64,000 nucleotides of DNA from NCBI GenBank assembly GCA_916610825.1, contig OU744454.1, positions 3,371,821 through 3,435,820 on the forward strand, in the 5' to 3' direction. The position numbers and the translations under genes are program-made. Numbering within the stretch: position 1 is the stretch's first letter; each line of letters starts with the position of its first letter. Shown here one piece after another: positions 36,101-59,410 of this stretch. Source of the DNA: Haliclystus octoradiatus (taxonomy: Eukaryota > Cnidaria > Staurozoa > Stauromedusae > Haliclystidae). A model generated the notes under the pieces. The model was not told the origin of the DNA. It was given only the letters and a program-made list of their open reading frames with translations, and made no database searches.

Positions 36101-37265
36101 ACGATCTATAGGATTATACGGTTCATCATTAGATCCCCCCGTCAACGACCTGTAAATACACACTGATAGATGCAACTGCGAAGTTAGGGCTTGAATAGCG
36201 AACGGAGCCACTTCTATATCTAGAGAGAGACGAGTGGTACGCACATACACCAGTCTGATTCATCTATACTACATTACTAACAACTATATACTGAAGTTGG
36301 ACTTGATTTTTTTCTTCGCATAGAAGATCAAATTGTATATGCCTTTGATTTATGCATTATTTTCTATTAATATCAATGAATAATTTCATTTTCTCAGACT
36401 ATGGGTCCTAGTGTTCGTTCACAGCGTATTTATGGCTCAGCCTCTCATGTCAATGAATATTCTGCGCCTAATTATTTGGAAACGAGATCTGTTAGTCATC
36501 CAGTAAGTATCAAATTGTTGCATTTATTTATTTTCCGATATAAAATTCTAAATGAGAGAAACCGAAACTATTCCTCATATTAGAGATAAAAACAATGGGG
36601 CTTGAAAATAAATACTATAACAATTACAGTATACAATATTGTGTACTTCATGTATAACTGAATAATGTACGAAACAAATTATGTCTGCAGGAGACAGGGT
36701 CATCATAGATTCAGATATATAGAACCTCCCGATCAAATATCTCTGCTCCCGACATCCTGAGTGCAGGCATTTTCAATGGAGGAAAGAAAAATCTGTGAGC
36801 GAAACAGTTCCTACAATAAAAGACAAATTAGAAGCTTTAAATTTACGCATTTTGTAATAAAGGACAACGCAATGAAATTTCTATTTTTACTCGCAACGTT
36901 TCGGCTTTTCACTGAAAGCCGAAACGTTGCGAATAAAAATATAAATTTGATTGCGTTGTCCTTTATTACAAAAAGACAAATTGTTGCCTTAAAAATAATG
37001 CAATTTACTAATGTGGAAGCAGAAGAAGTTTTGTCATGCATTCGAAATTTTGTTATTCTTTCATTTGATAGTCTTTGCATTTACATTAGTTCGCTGACTG
37101 CGCGATTCAGCTGTCAATTAATCGTGTCATTCAGTTAATTATTTTTACTCATCATCTTTCCAGGCATTGACTGATCTTGAAAATGAAATGGCTGGACTCG
37201 AAGGATTGATTCGTGATTTAAACGGCATAACATCTAACGAAAGAGTTAAAGAAACTTATGCATAA
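10127..37265 (+). CDS. DCC/NEO1-like: DCC/neogenin-like Ig-FN3 receptor with three dsRBD-like modules in its tail
   Basis: Exons: 10127-10208, 14347-14658, 15800-16090, 16299-16589, 17173-17448, 21539-21739, 21930-22155, 22757-22959, 23575-23665, 24091-24296, 25139-25308, 25758-25899, 26422-26709, 26835-27041, 27358-27447, 27875-28156, 28666-28833, 29196-29315, 29786-29836, 30295-30523, 32238-32603, 32947-32996, 33270-33539, 33688-33824, 33985-34117, 34722-35072, 35586-35938, 36398-36502, 37164-37265. All junction phases agree and the total is 1930 codons plus stop. Domains: signal peptide 1-27, Ig 28-417, FN3 418-1215, TM about 1241-1263, Cys block 1264-1302, dsRBD-like 1448-1744, P3-like helix near the C-terminus (LEGLIRDLNGIT). 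Four Ig plus FN3 repeats and P3 match the netrin/RGM receptor family, but DCC/neogenin have six FN3 and about 1450 residues. The first codon also looks like a donor (ATG|GTAAGA); only the longer exon gives the right phase. Function as a guidance or adhesion receptor is inferred from the family. Confidence 0.85.
10209..14346. other. Large first intron of the receptor
   Basis: A 4.1-kb intron with no supported gene on either strand. It holds a complete hAT-like MITE at 12596-12877 and otherwise AT-rich unique-looking sequence; the position is typical for intronic enhancers, but I can name no specific site. Confidence 0.6.
12596..12877. mobile_element. hAT-like MITE, family 2, with perfect 8-bp target duplication
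   Basis: A 282-bp element with 28-bp inverted ends beginning CAGAGCCATCTATTTACAAG (27 of 28 match between ends). It is flanked by the perfect 8-bp repeat GTTTATAT (12588-12595 and 12878-12885). A rearranged relative starts at 34158 (same left end, inner GGCATCTGTCCAAT segment in opposite orientation). Confidence 0.85.
14347..17448 (+). other. Four Ig domains of the receptor (one exon each)
   Basis: Exons 14347-14658, 15800-16090, 16299-16589 and 17173-17448, each bounded by phase-1 introns. Ig1 has the normal pattern (LKCSATGNPPP..W..DVGLYQCMA) and so has Ig3 (IIECSGDS..W..SGLYTCEM). Ig2 has no cysteine at all (RLAVDIS.. and GEIRAIAR in place of the two Cys strands). Ig4 also lacks both cysteines (TFEYKIKGNPKP.. 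and GMYQVFASS). Ig4 otherwise resembles DCC Ig4 in its DAGMYQ and AQATTELIV segments. Confidence 0.8.
17449..21538. other. Large intron between Ig4 and the first FN3 exon
   Basis: A 4.1-kb intron. Contains a degenerate hAT-like MITE (17535-17696), ATTT-rich low complexity (about 17880-17935) and a member of dispersed repeat family B (21121-21405). Short open frames near 18478 and 20117 have no recognisable product. Confidence 0.55.
21121..21405. repeat. Dispersed repeat family B
   Basis: The part with TTTTATCAACC and CAGACATTG recurs at about 54620-54830 in the same orientation. The part with CTTGCTCAAGTCTCACT and AATCATGAAAATGAGGCAGC recurs inverted at about 37976-38110. Possibly related fragments: 8335-8440 and 54890-55010. 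No coding potential or clear termini seen. Confidence 0.5.
22174..22449. mobile_element. TA-flanked pogo/Tigger-like MITE
   Basis: Starts CAGTGAAACCTGTATGTAAC and ends GTTATAACAGGTTTGACTG, flanked by TA on both sides. Inverted ends with a TA target suggest a Tc1/mariner-pogo type. This copy carries an internal duplication of its left half. Other copies: 47072-47248, 48807-48982 (opposite orientation) and a truncated one at about 46331-46410. Confidence 0.75.
22966..23190 (+). mobile_element. tRNA-derived SINE split by a MITE
   Basis: An A-box TAGCTCAATGGCAGAG begins six bases after the splice donor at 22960. The B-box-like segment (GGGGCTCGACACG) lies beyond 23140, and the copy runs into (CAT)n at 23167-23180. 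The two boxes are pushed apart by the hAT-like MITE at 23010-23129. A sister SINE at 52419-52620 has the same boxes without the insertion and helps define the original continuity. Confidence 0.6.
23010..23129. mobile_element. hAT-like MITE, family 1, inserted in a SINE
   Basis: A 120-bp copy beginning CAGGGTCCGACAAAAG and ending CTTTTGTCGGACACTG. The 8-bp flanks are TGTGTGGA and TGTGTGGG (7 of 8 match), derived from the SINE sequence it interrupts. Confidence 0.75.
24490..24948 (+). mobile_element. 5'-truncated CR1/L2-like LINE 3' end
   Basis: An open frame ends with the typical C-terminal motif of CR1/L2-type reverse transcriptase ORFs (KTYGDRSFSVAAPLLWNNMP, then SYFKRMLKTYLF). It is preceded by HGLAPVYLKELL and followed by a 3' tail with GCGCTATATAAATG and (ATT)n. 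Same strand as the host gene, inside the intron 24297-25138. Just upstream, 24425-24470 carries a GGGTTCAATCCC-type B box on the minus strand, perhaps a SINE fragment. Confidence 0.75.
30295..30523 (+). other. Transmembrane helix and 20-cysteine juxtamembrane block
   Basis: Encodes a short Gly-rich linker, LWWIILAIILLI plus a nine-leucine run (TM about residues 1241-1263), then 39 residues with 20 cysteines arranged as CCCC, C, CC, C, CC, C, CC, C, CCC, CCC with interspersed Trp/Pro/Leu, closing with the basic SKHKKMK. The basic end supports a cytoplasmic side. Dense palmitoylation or metal binding are possible roles; neither can be decided from sequence. Confidence 0.85.
30524..32237. repeat. 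Intron largely made of a 720-bp tandem duplication
   Basis: Copy 1 is about 30711-31420 and copy 2 about 31436-32140. They differ by a few substitutions and by the length of a poly-C run (about 30919-30931 versus 31645-31652), so the duplication is recent. Each copy contains a complete hAT-like MITE (31143-31315 and 31863-32035). The outer part reads ACGGGGACGTGCCA; a related motif recurs at about 57800. Confidence 0.9.
31143..31315. mobile_element. hAT-like MITE, family 1 (duplicated again at 31863-32035)
   Basis: Begins CAGGGTCTGACAAAAG, ends ACTTGTCGGCACATG, with flanks GTTCCTTC and GTTGCTTC (7 of 8 match). The second copy arose by the surrounding 720-bp tandem duplication and not by a new insertion, since it shares the same flanks. 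Confidence 0.7.
32238..32603 (+). other. Tail exon with (NGYASNA)n repeat
   Basis: First cytoplasmic exon after the Cys block. It joins the membrane exon in phase 2 (AA|G). From about 32310 to 32460 it encodes seven-residue repeats (GYASNAN, GYAANAN, NYSSNTN, GYSSNAN): low-complexity Asn/Ser/Tyr-rich, probably disordered, generated by a coding minisatellite of about 21 bp. The rest (MESKSSKRQDAPPDLWMTTG..) is unremarkable. The in-frame junction is the main proof that the tail belongs to the receptor. Confidence 0.8.
33270..33539 (+). other. dsRBD-like module 1
   Basis: A single exon, phase 1 at both ends. It reads YKTSLQDYCQKIGWLPAVYS (helix 1 and strand 1), STFAGQSFSSG (strands), TRIDAEQRSAFAALMSL (helix 2): the alpha-beta-beta-beta-alpha order of dsRNA-binding domains. 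The GPxH loop and the KKxAK start of helix 2, which contact RNA in canonical domains, are not conserved. Confidence 0.7.
33688..34117 (+). other. dsRBD-like module 2 (two exons)
   Basis: Exons 33688-33824 and 33985-34117 with a phase-0 intron inside and phase-1 introns outside. Reads SYKCSLHDFCQQCNILPPRF, then VQVGSHTFSMDG, then SRQDVEQQVAFAALKGL. Same fold pattern as module 1; helix 2 lacks the lysine pair. Confidence 0.7.
34722..35072 (+). other. dsRBD-like module 3
   Basis: A single phase 1-1 exon, the clearest of the three: SFKSSLEEFCQQYKLPPPQY, KLKFGGLFFQSNDYLP, TRLEAEQHAAFEALQGLGLL. The pattern fits the LQEYxQ..LPxPxY and EAExxAAxxAL signature of dsRBDs. It is followed by a Gly/Ser-rich stretch. 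Confidence 0.8.
35586..37265 (+). other. Ser-rich tail and P3-like C-terminal helix
   Basis: Exons 35586-35938 (Ser/Thr/Gly-rich, probably disordered), 36398-36502 and 37164-37265. The last exon encodes ALTDLENEMAGLEGLIRDLN and ends ERVKETYA then stop. From memory of the family, the P3 motif of DCC/neogenin/UNC-40 has an LEGLMKDLNAIT-like core, at the extreme C-terminus. P3 mediates receptor multimerisation and FAK/talin/myosin-X contacts in those proteins. This motif ties the tail to the DCC family. Confidence 0.75.
36850..36973. repeat. 124-bp near-perfect hairpin element
   Basis: Two arms of about 60 bp run from TTTTGTAATAAAGGACAACG inward to a perfect CGCAACGTTTCGGCTTT stem and back. It lies in the last intron of the receptor (36503-37163). 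Palindromic MITE or fold-back element; nothing coding. Confidence 0.75.
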
Positions 37266-38395
37266 TAATTTTTAATTTTTTTTTGGACTGCTATATATGC
37301 TGAGCGAAAAACTATTATTTTTAGGCAATATATTTATATAAGAATTCTATGGGATTTTAAACTTCATTTCTTTTTCTAATTCTACGTAAATGATATATCG
37401 TGCCCAAAGGAGAAACTTTTTTGAAAATAGTTATTTCTATATTAGAAATCTATCCAGCGAACTTGATGATGACAAGAACGTTCATAATTTGTAGAATTGT
37501 AGATTACACTTATTAAACCATAAATGGAATTGTAATCAGATAATTAGAATATCTGAATAATCTACAACATTTATTAAACATTATTTGCCCCCAATTAAAT
37601 GTATAGTTGTTTAGTTGTAAACATATCACACTTATTAATACTAGTTCTAAAATCATTTGTATAACAAGTAAATTCCTCTATAATTTTAACTACTTTGTAA
37701 ATCTGCAACCATCGACGTTTTATGTATATCAATTATAAACTTATTTATAATGCATTTTTAAGAGACGAAAGGGGACATAAATTAATGCAATTTTTACAAG
37801 CAAAACAATTGTCTTTCATTGTGTCTGTTTCTTCGTCTTATCAAATCTTATCCCTTTTTTCTGAAATTAGAACTCCCTACATAATTGATAAGTTGATGTC
37901 TGAATTTTGAGATTCTTGTTCATTAACACCAGTTATAACCAAGAAAAGTTATTAGTTAGAGAGTTTGACCGAATTTTGACTGGCTTAAGCCCCGCTTTTT
38001 TTTGCTGCCTCATTTTCATGATTGGAAAGCGGATTGGATCACTTCCCAATCCATCAAGATGGGCATAACACAGCAGTGAGACTTGAGCAAGTCAACATCG
38101 AATTTGACACAATTGAACATAGTCTGCTCGCAGTTTAACTTCCAATTTACAGAGAGTATGTGTGCAGGCAACATTGAACTGGAATGTATCTCCAATCAAG
38201 CTCCAGACGATATATAACTGTTTGACATGTGTTTACATTAACAATCCTCTTCTATACATAAATATTGTATAACTTTTCTTCTCTTCTAATAACAACTTGT
38301 TGCCATGCAACAAAAGAAATGTTGACCTGTAGCCTATAATGGCGGCATAACGTTTTATTTTGTTGAAATGTATAGCAGTTCTTGATTTAAAAAAA
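37266..38395. other. Receptor 3' flank and promoter region of the LRRC71-like gene
   Basis: Contains ATTAAA hexamers (37572-37577, 37593-37598) that may serve polyadenylation, an inverted copy of repeat family B (about 37976-38110), and an AATGGCGGC motif at 38338-38346 that resembles the YY1-type initiator-proximal site seen near many animal start sites. No ORF is supported. Confidence 0.45.
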
Positions 38396-53531
<15,136 letters not shown>

Positions 53532-55625
53532 AAATCAGTGAATATGTGAATTACCCTGGTAAGCATATAAGTCAAATCAACACTTGTAATAAACATATAA
53601 AAATAATTTGTATTAAAGTTGTACATATTTTAAGAGCGAAAACAGAATCAAATGTGGCATTATAAATAATTGGGTTGTTGTATATGAATCTTCATCATCA
53701 GAAAGTATATGCTATTGTATAATAACGAATTTAATTCGATCAATCTGATTGGTTAAAAATTATGACACTAAATCATCATATCAACAAAGAACAAAATCAC
53801 CCCTGTGAAAATAAGTTCATGAGTTCATGAATGTGAAATTGCTCAAAAGTTCATGAATTGTTCACAAACAGTTCATGAATTGTTCATGAACAGTTCATGA
53901 ATTGTTCATGAAATTTTAGGCAATTTCACATCAATGAACTCTTTGTGACTGTTCATGAACTGTCCATGAAGTTCATAAATTGTTCATGAACTACATGAAC
54001 AGTCACAAAGAGTTCATGCACGTGAAATTGCCTGAAAGATCATGAACTGTTCATGAACTCATGGATTATTTTCGCAGGGGCCAGGTTCGAAAACTCAATT
54101 TATCTTCCAATTCAAACTTTATATCAAGATTAAAAATTTCAAAAACATTAACTTATGAGTAAGGAAGTTATGTAAAAGATGATGAAAGTGCACTAGTTTT
54201 ATTAGGCAAGTGATTTTCGTCTTTGAGTTTTCTCCTTACGTGCTCTCTGATGAGCCCAAATATCTGATGAGAAACTATTGCGCACTATAATCTGTAGAAG
54301 GCATTTGTATAATATATGATTCATTCTGCATCATAAGTTTGTATATTAAAGACAAGACAAATCAACAAAGATTTAATAACGTTGTAAGAGATCTATTCAA
54401 GTTAATGTCTCACAGAGGAATGTCTATTTCATAATTCACAGTATTTCATTATTTAACATGTTACATGAATAAGAGGTTAATGAAAATGAGACTGTTACTT
54501 TATTTGCATCGATCAGCACAAATCACATGTTATTTTGGGAAATGTATACACAGATTTAGATAGCTAATACCAAATGAGGAAGAATTATAATAATGGTTTT
54601 TAACATTGACACATATAAGCGCGGAGATATTTAATATAAAAAGTATGCTATCTCGATTACTCTAGACTTCTTCAAAATTCAGAAAAACAGCCAAAATGAC
54701 AAAAGTGATTGCTATAGCAAAAAAGTTGAAGCCAGAATTTTATTAAAACAGACCTCTTTTCACGAAAAATTAAAAGATTTTATCAACCATGCCAGACATT
54801 GTGATTGGTTGGTTATGAAGCATGCAGTATAGTGGGTTGTAAAAAGATAAAGTAATGTAGACGATGTCGCCCTACCGAAGACACCCGTACCACTCCTATA
54901 TTTCTAGAGTGAGTAGCTTTTTTCGCTAAGAGCGATGATTTTAAACACTCTTTACCGATCTCAGTCGCGACACTGCAGATCAATTTCAACAGATTTCATG
55001 GCAGACAGGTCTCGATTGTCAATGCGCAACGATGCGCCGCAGCTACTCACAATGCAATTCCCTCTGGACCATTCCATCCGCCATCCTTAGATGGTACTCA
55101 TTTGATGTTTTAGATAAAGTCAAGGCAGAGTTGACCTTTGGGGGATTGAACCACAGTCAATCAGATATGATCCGATCTGAAGTTCGGTTGCTCTGCCATG
55201 TGAGCTAATTCTCCCATAGTTGGCTGTCATGTGAAGCAGTCTGTTTGTAGAATGAAAGACAGTGGAGTTTTAGAGTTGTTTAATTGTGATTATCTTGTGT
55301 TTACGTAAACATAAATTTACGTTATCTTGACTTGATAGATTTAATTAAACCTTTATAACTATGATCTCGTGTTTTGTACGATAAACTGTAGTTGGGTAAC
55401 TTGGTAACCATTCTAAATAACACGCAACAACTATAACAACAGTATGATTGGATAATATATTTAAATTTATATCAAAATATTTCCGCTGCCCTTCGGTAGC
55501 TCCTTCAGTGATATTTATAAAATTTACGTTAATATAAAATAAATTAAAGAACTGTGTGTCGTTTCACCTCTTGCAACGGCTCAAAAACAACTTACACAAA
55601 ATTTATATAGGCTACATATTTTCAA
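53532..55625. other. Intergenic region between convergent genes
   Basis: Holds the LRRC71-like poly(A) signal AATAAA (53588-53593), a complete GTTCATGAAC-family element (53800-54080, ends ACCCCTGTGAAAATAAG and TTATTTTCGCAGGGG), repeat family B (about 54620-54830, and perhaps 54890-55010) and a tRNA-like sequence (55132-55215, minus). No ORF of note. Confidence 0.6.
55132..55215 (-). repeat. tRNA-like sequence (SINE head or pseudo-tRNA)
   Basis: Minus strand: A box TAGCTCACATGGCAGAGC, B box GGTTCAATCCC, a D arm that pairs GCTC/GAGC and a four-base anticodon stem (CCGA/TCGG). The T stem does not pair well and the region between is too long for an ordinary variable loop. Confidence 0.5.
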
Positions 55626-56786
55626 TTATTTCACATCTTCAAGATTCTCAACAGAGATCTTGAAAGCTTCCCATTTTTTAACTAAATACAATTTAACATT
55701 CTCATCGGCAAAAATATAATCTATTGTTTGTTTTGATATGCAAAACAATTCTTTATTATTTAATTTCAAAATTTCTTGAGCTTTTTCATATTCATATGAT
55801 AAACTGCAACCAAAAATACCTTTGTCATCCGTACAAATACAAAATGGTAAGTTTTCTTGATAAAAATGTTTAATATGATGTGAATTGTATGATTTTACAG
55901 ATTTAGTAACCACATTAGATGTCAAGCAAATTTCAGTTGGAATTAAAGTGTTTTTAAGGATTTTCCAAAGATCTTCAGATCCATTATGATATGGATGGAT
56001 ACAAGTTCCATGTCCAATCCGATCTAGATTAATTAATCTTAAGATTAAATCCACTTCATTGTTATTAGGTACTTCAGCACAATGTACACTTAATTTCAAT
56101 CCAACATTTTTAACTGATTGCAAAATATTTGAAAAATCGTGAATATCACCAGTCCTTGCATCACCAGAAAAATCAATTCCAATTAATATATCAGGATATA
56201 ATTTATTATACTTCTGACACAACTCAATCGTTCTTTTGGCAATACCAACACTTTTACGACGATCAATGCTCAACAAAAATCTTGCTATAATATCAATACT
56301 TGAATCATTATTAATCATCTCAATTACTTTAATAATTGTCAAGATGTATTCATCAGATGTCATTCGATTTTCAATTTCTCTTGGTGTTGAACGTAATTCT
56401 ATATATTTAACATTATCATCAGCAAAATCCTTTAACACAGACCGTGTAGTATGTCCCACAGATTCTGGATTATCAGTTAAACATTGTATTAACGGAAATA
56501 ATTCAAATACCTCATCAAATCCTGGTGTTTCTCCTTTGATCAAATAGGCTGGTATTGATGGCAAGACTTCGTCAGGATATTTTTTCTGATGCATTTCATA
56601 AAGCTCTGTAACACAATTTGTTCCAAGTGATCCGTTTAGATGAGCATGGAGTTCAATTTTTGGTAACTTGTTACAAAATGTTGATTGTGTCGACAATGGC
56701 ATTGTTGATGGAGATTCACCGCTTGGATATGAAACGAGGTTTTTCGTCATGAAGATGAGGTTTTGAAAATCGTGCAATAACCGCAT
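55626..56786 (-). CDS. ADAL: ADAL-type N6-methyl-AMP/adenosine deaminase-like protein, intronless
   Basis: 386 codons on the minus strand without introns. Zinc-dependent deaminase of the ADA superfamily; ADAL/MAPDA enzymes deaminate N6-methyl-AMP (and related N6-modified nucleotides) to IMP in the cytosol, clearing products of m6A RNA turnover. Visible motifs: KIELHAHLNGS (two Zn-ligand His and the ADAL-type NGS), KYIELRSTPR, GIDFSGD, HCAEVPN (Zn His and catalytic Glu), DRIGHGTCIHP, EICLTSNV and CTDDKG (Zn Asp and neighbour). Length fits the family (human about 355), with about 30 extra N-terminal residues; the Met at 56750 (MTKNLVS) is an alternative start. Vertebrate ADAL genes have many introns, so a retrocopy or intron loss is likely; the frame is open and all catalytic residues are present, so it looks functional. 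Confidence 0.95.
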   Translation of the reverse strand: MRLLHDFQNLIFMTKNLVSYPSGESPSTMPLSTQSTFCNKLPKIELHAHLNGSLGTNCVTELYEMHQKKYPDEVLPSIPAYLIKGETPGFDEVFELFPLIQCLTDNPESVGHTTRSVLKDFADDNVKYIELRSTPREIENRMTSDEYILTIIKVIEMINNDSSIDIIARFLLSIDRRKSVGIAKRTIELCQKYNKLYPDILIGIDFSGDARTGDIHDFSNILQSVKNVGLKLSVHCAEVPNNNEVDLILRLINLDRIGHGTCIHPYHNGSEDLWKILKNTLIPTEICLTSNVVTKSVKSYNSHHIKHFYQENLPFCICTDDKGIFGCSLSYEYEKAQEILKLNNKELFCISKQTIDYIFADENVKLYLVKKWEAFKISVENLEDVK

Positions 56787-56987
56787 CTACTATAAAAACG
56801 TCGATGTATGTATCTACTGCATTCGAGATTCACGCTTCTCATGGTAATGGTAAACGTATCAAATCCATACTTTCCGTGGGGTATCTTATAACTTTTAGCG
56901 GCAACGTAGGCCATGTTTTATGCTCATATCTTTATATTCCTTCAATTGACGGCCCGAAGCGTATTTTTTTTCGTAGGCATTTCTCTT

Positions 56988-57087
56988 CTCGCAGACTCAC
57001 TGTCAAAATGTAAATTTCGTAAGCAGTAGACTTCGTAAATTTCGTCTACTGTTTACCAAGTTTACATTTTGACAGTGAGTCTGCGAG
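56988..57087. repeat. Perfect 27-bp inverted repeat upstream of ADAL
   Basis: Left arm CTCGCAGACTCACTGTCAAA... (56988-57014) is the exact complement of 57061-57087. The 46-base spacer has its own CAGTAGAC/GTCTACTG stem. About 200 bases upstream of the ADAL start codon; probably a young fold-back element. Confidence 0.85.
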
Positions 57088-59247
57088 CAGGCTACTCCAT
57101 GTAGAAAGAACGAATTACATTATCATGTTCGTCACGCAATATCTTCCACACCCGCAATAACTTCTATAACTTCAATAACTTCTAGGATCTAGTAATTGAA
57201 TTTTCTATATTTTATTTTCAAATTTCACCCAGCGGAGCGGGTTCACATTCACTAGCCTTTAATACGAGCTTTAATAAATCTGAGATAAATGACAGGGATA
57301 AAGGAGACATGATTGCTCTTTTATCGCTGTCATTTATCTCAAAGTTTATATGTAAGAATTTATTAATCAGAATACTTTAATGAATCGCAGCTGAATAGAT
57401 CATTTTATTGGCAAATTGTCCCATTGTCGCATCTTTGAAAAATCGCAGCTAAAAAGTCATAAAAACCCCAGCTAAATAACGCTGGATATTATTGCGAAAA
57501 CCAAATTTTTGAAAACAGCAATTATACCATCTGATATTAGATTAAATAGCAAGGTACTGTTGACATGTTGTGCACGTGAGACCATTAAGGAAAGTATAAA
57601 TATGTATTTAATGATCTTCTTCAGCACAAACAACAAACGTCTGTTGATTATAGGAGCATGTTAATCAATTATTTTTGAGCAAGCATTGACGGTACAATAG
57701 GCCTAATTCAGAGTGAGCATTGGCAATTTTTTATTGCATATATACCTAACAAAATTGTTATACTGCGGTGCCAGCCCGGGGGTAACTCCCATACGGTTCA
57801 TACGGGGACGTGCCACCTTTTTTGAGTCCATATTCCAGCTGAGAAAACTTTTTGGGTATGAGATTACAAATTTCGGAACTTTTGGTGTCCTATTTTTGAC
57901 TTTTCAAGAATTTTTAAAAATATTTTGCATCATTTTTGTGTATTTACTTAAAATCAATCAACCTGCTGGAACTTTTTGGGTAGAATTTTTGGAGCTTTTT
58001 GGGAACATACCACGACAATCCTATTTTTGAGTTTGTCTGTTCTGCTTTGGTCAGCGGTGATAAGTACAGAATCAGAGTTAAATCTAGCCTGTGTGCAGAC
58101 CGTAGATCAACGAAGATCGATTATTAACCTCAAACAAGACTAACCAATATTTACTTCCGCTAACCAAAAAGGTGACCTTTTTCAACTTTTATATAACTGG
58201 ACTTTAAATGATCTAGAATCAATCAGTGTGTGATTTAGAGCCAGTGTAAATTCTGTTTCAGATTTTATTATAAATAAATAGTCAGAACTGAAGTCAGGAG
58301 ATGAAGCAGTAAACATAAATTTGTCGAAAATGGATATGTGACATGTAACGATAACTGACAAAACTCGAAATCAAAAAGTTTTATCAAATGACAATCTGCC
58401 ATTGTTGATTAACCTGCGTGCAACCTTAGCAACCGTGCCAGGTTTTAGTACCTATTTTGTAACACTTTCGCTATTGTTGATGAGATTGACCGTTCTCACA
58501 ATTTGACTTTAACAATGTTTCAAGCAGAAAAAAGTTTAATTTGTATCATTATATTTACCCACCATTCTATCACAAAAACAGATAGAACTCCGATTTCTGA
58601 TTAGATTTGGCATTTGAAGAAATGAAATTATCAACTTTTTCTTGAGCAATTTTAGTTTATCCATCTTGTGAATTGGAATATTAAATATATACGATGTAAC
58701 TGCTTTCAGCGAACTTAAAGAAAGGGTCGGACAATTGGGAAGTTATTAACTTATATGTGGACATATAGCTTGTTTGAGTGTTTTAATCAAATTCAATTTG
58801 TAAATACAAGCAAAGCAGAGCATCAAACAAACATTTATTGATGTGGATATTTCAAAAGAATACTAATTTTAATCTTTAATTCCGTCTTGGGCGCCGTAAT
58901 TTTTTCACTCCTAATTATGTGATTTAAAGATATTCTATAATGAGCTTCCGTAATGGTATTGTACATAACCATATCATTTGTTCTCAAATCTCTAGAAAAA
59001 GGTACACGATAAATGTGGGTTTCTATATTCGAATACATTTTTGTAGTTTTATTATCATTGAAACGTTTCCTGATTAATGTTTGAACTGGAATGTATCTTA
59101 TACTATTATAAGTGCACGTACTCAGAGGCGATGCTATTCAAAGATCAAATCTTACAGTGTCCTAGTTAATAGTTGCAAGCTGATCATGCTGTTGTTTTGC
59201 TATGGTTTGCTGTATTTATTAGGCTTATTAGTTTCCTGAGTTTCAGT

Positions 59248-59410
59248 TATGATATGATATGATATGATTTATTTGTCATAAAATGAAATTGACAGGTAAA
59301 TACAGGGACTTACCACAACAGTAATTCCACTTACATACAGCCATTTTACAAATTATAATAAAATATAACAAGATAACTTCAAATACAATGTATATTGTCT
59401 AATATAGTTT
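59248..59410 (-). mobile_element. LINE 3' end
   Basis: The reverse complement reads GGCTGTATGTAAGTGGAATT, then CCCTGTATTTACCTG, then ATGACAAATAAATC and a short (ATATC)n tail, matching the 3' end of the LINE at 51956-52341. No coding part remains. Confidence 0.65.

Noticed and set aside
55132-55215. Functional tRNA gene on the minus strand
   Set aside because: Good A and B boxes, but the T stem fails and the middle is too long; treated as SINE-like.
57713-58030. 105-residue open frame downstream of ADAL's 5' end
   Set aside because: Overlaps the GGGGACGTGCCA repeat and reads as low-complexity Phe/Leu; no support as a gene.
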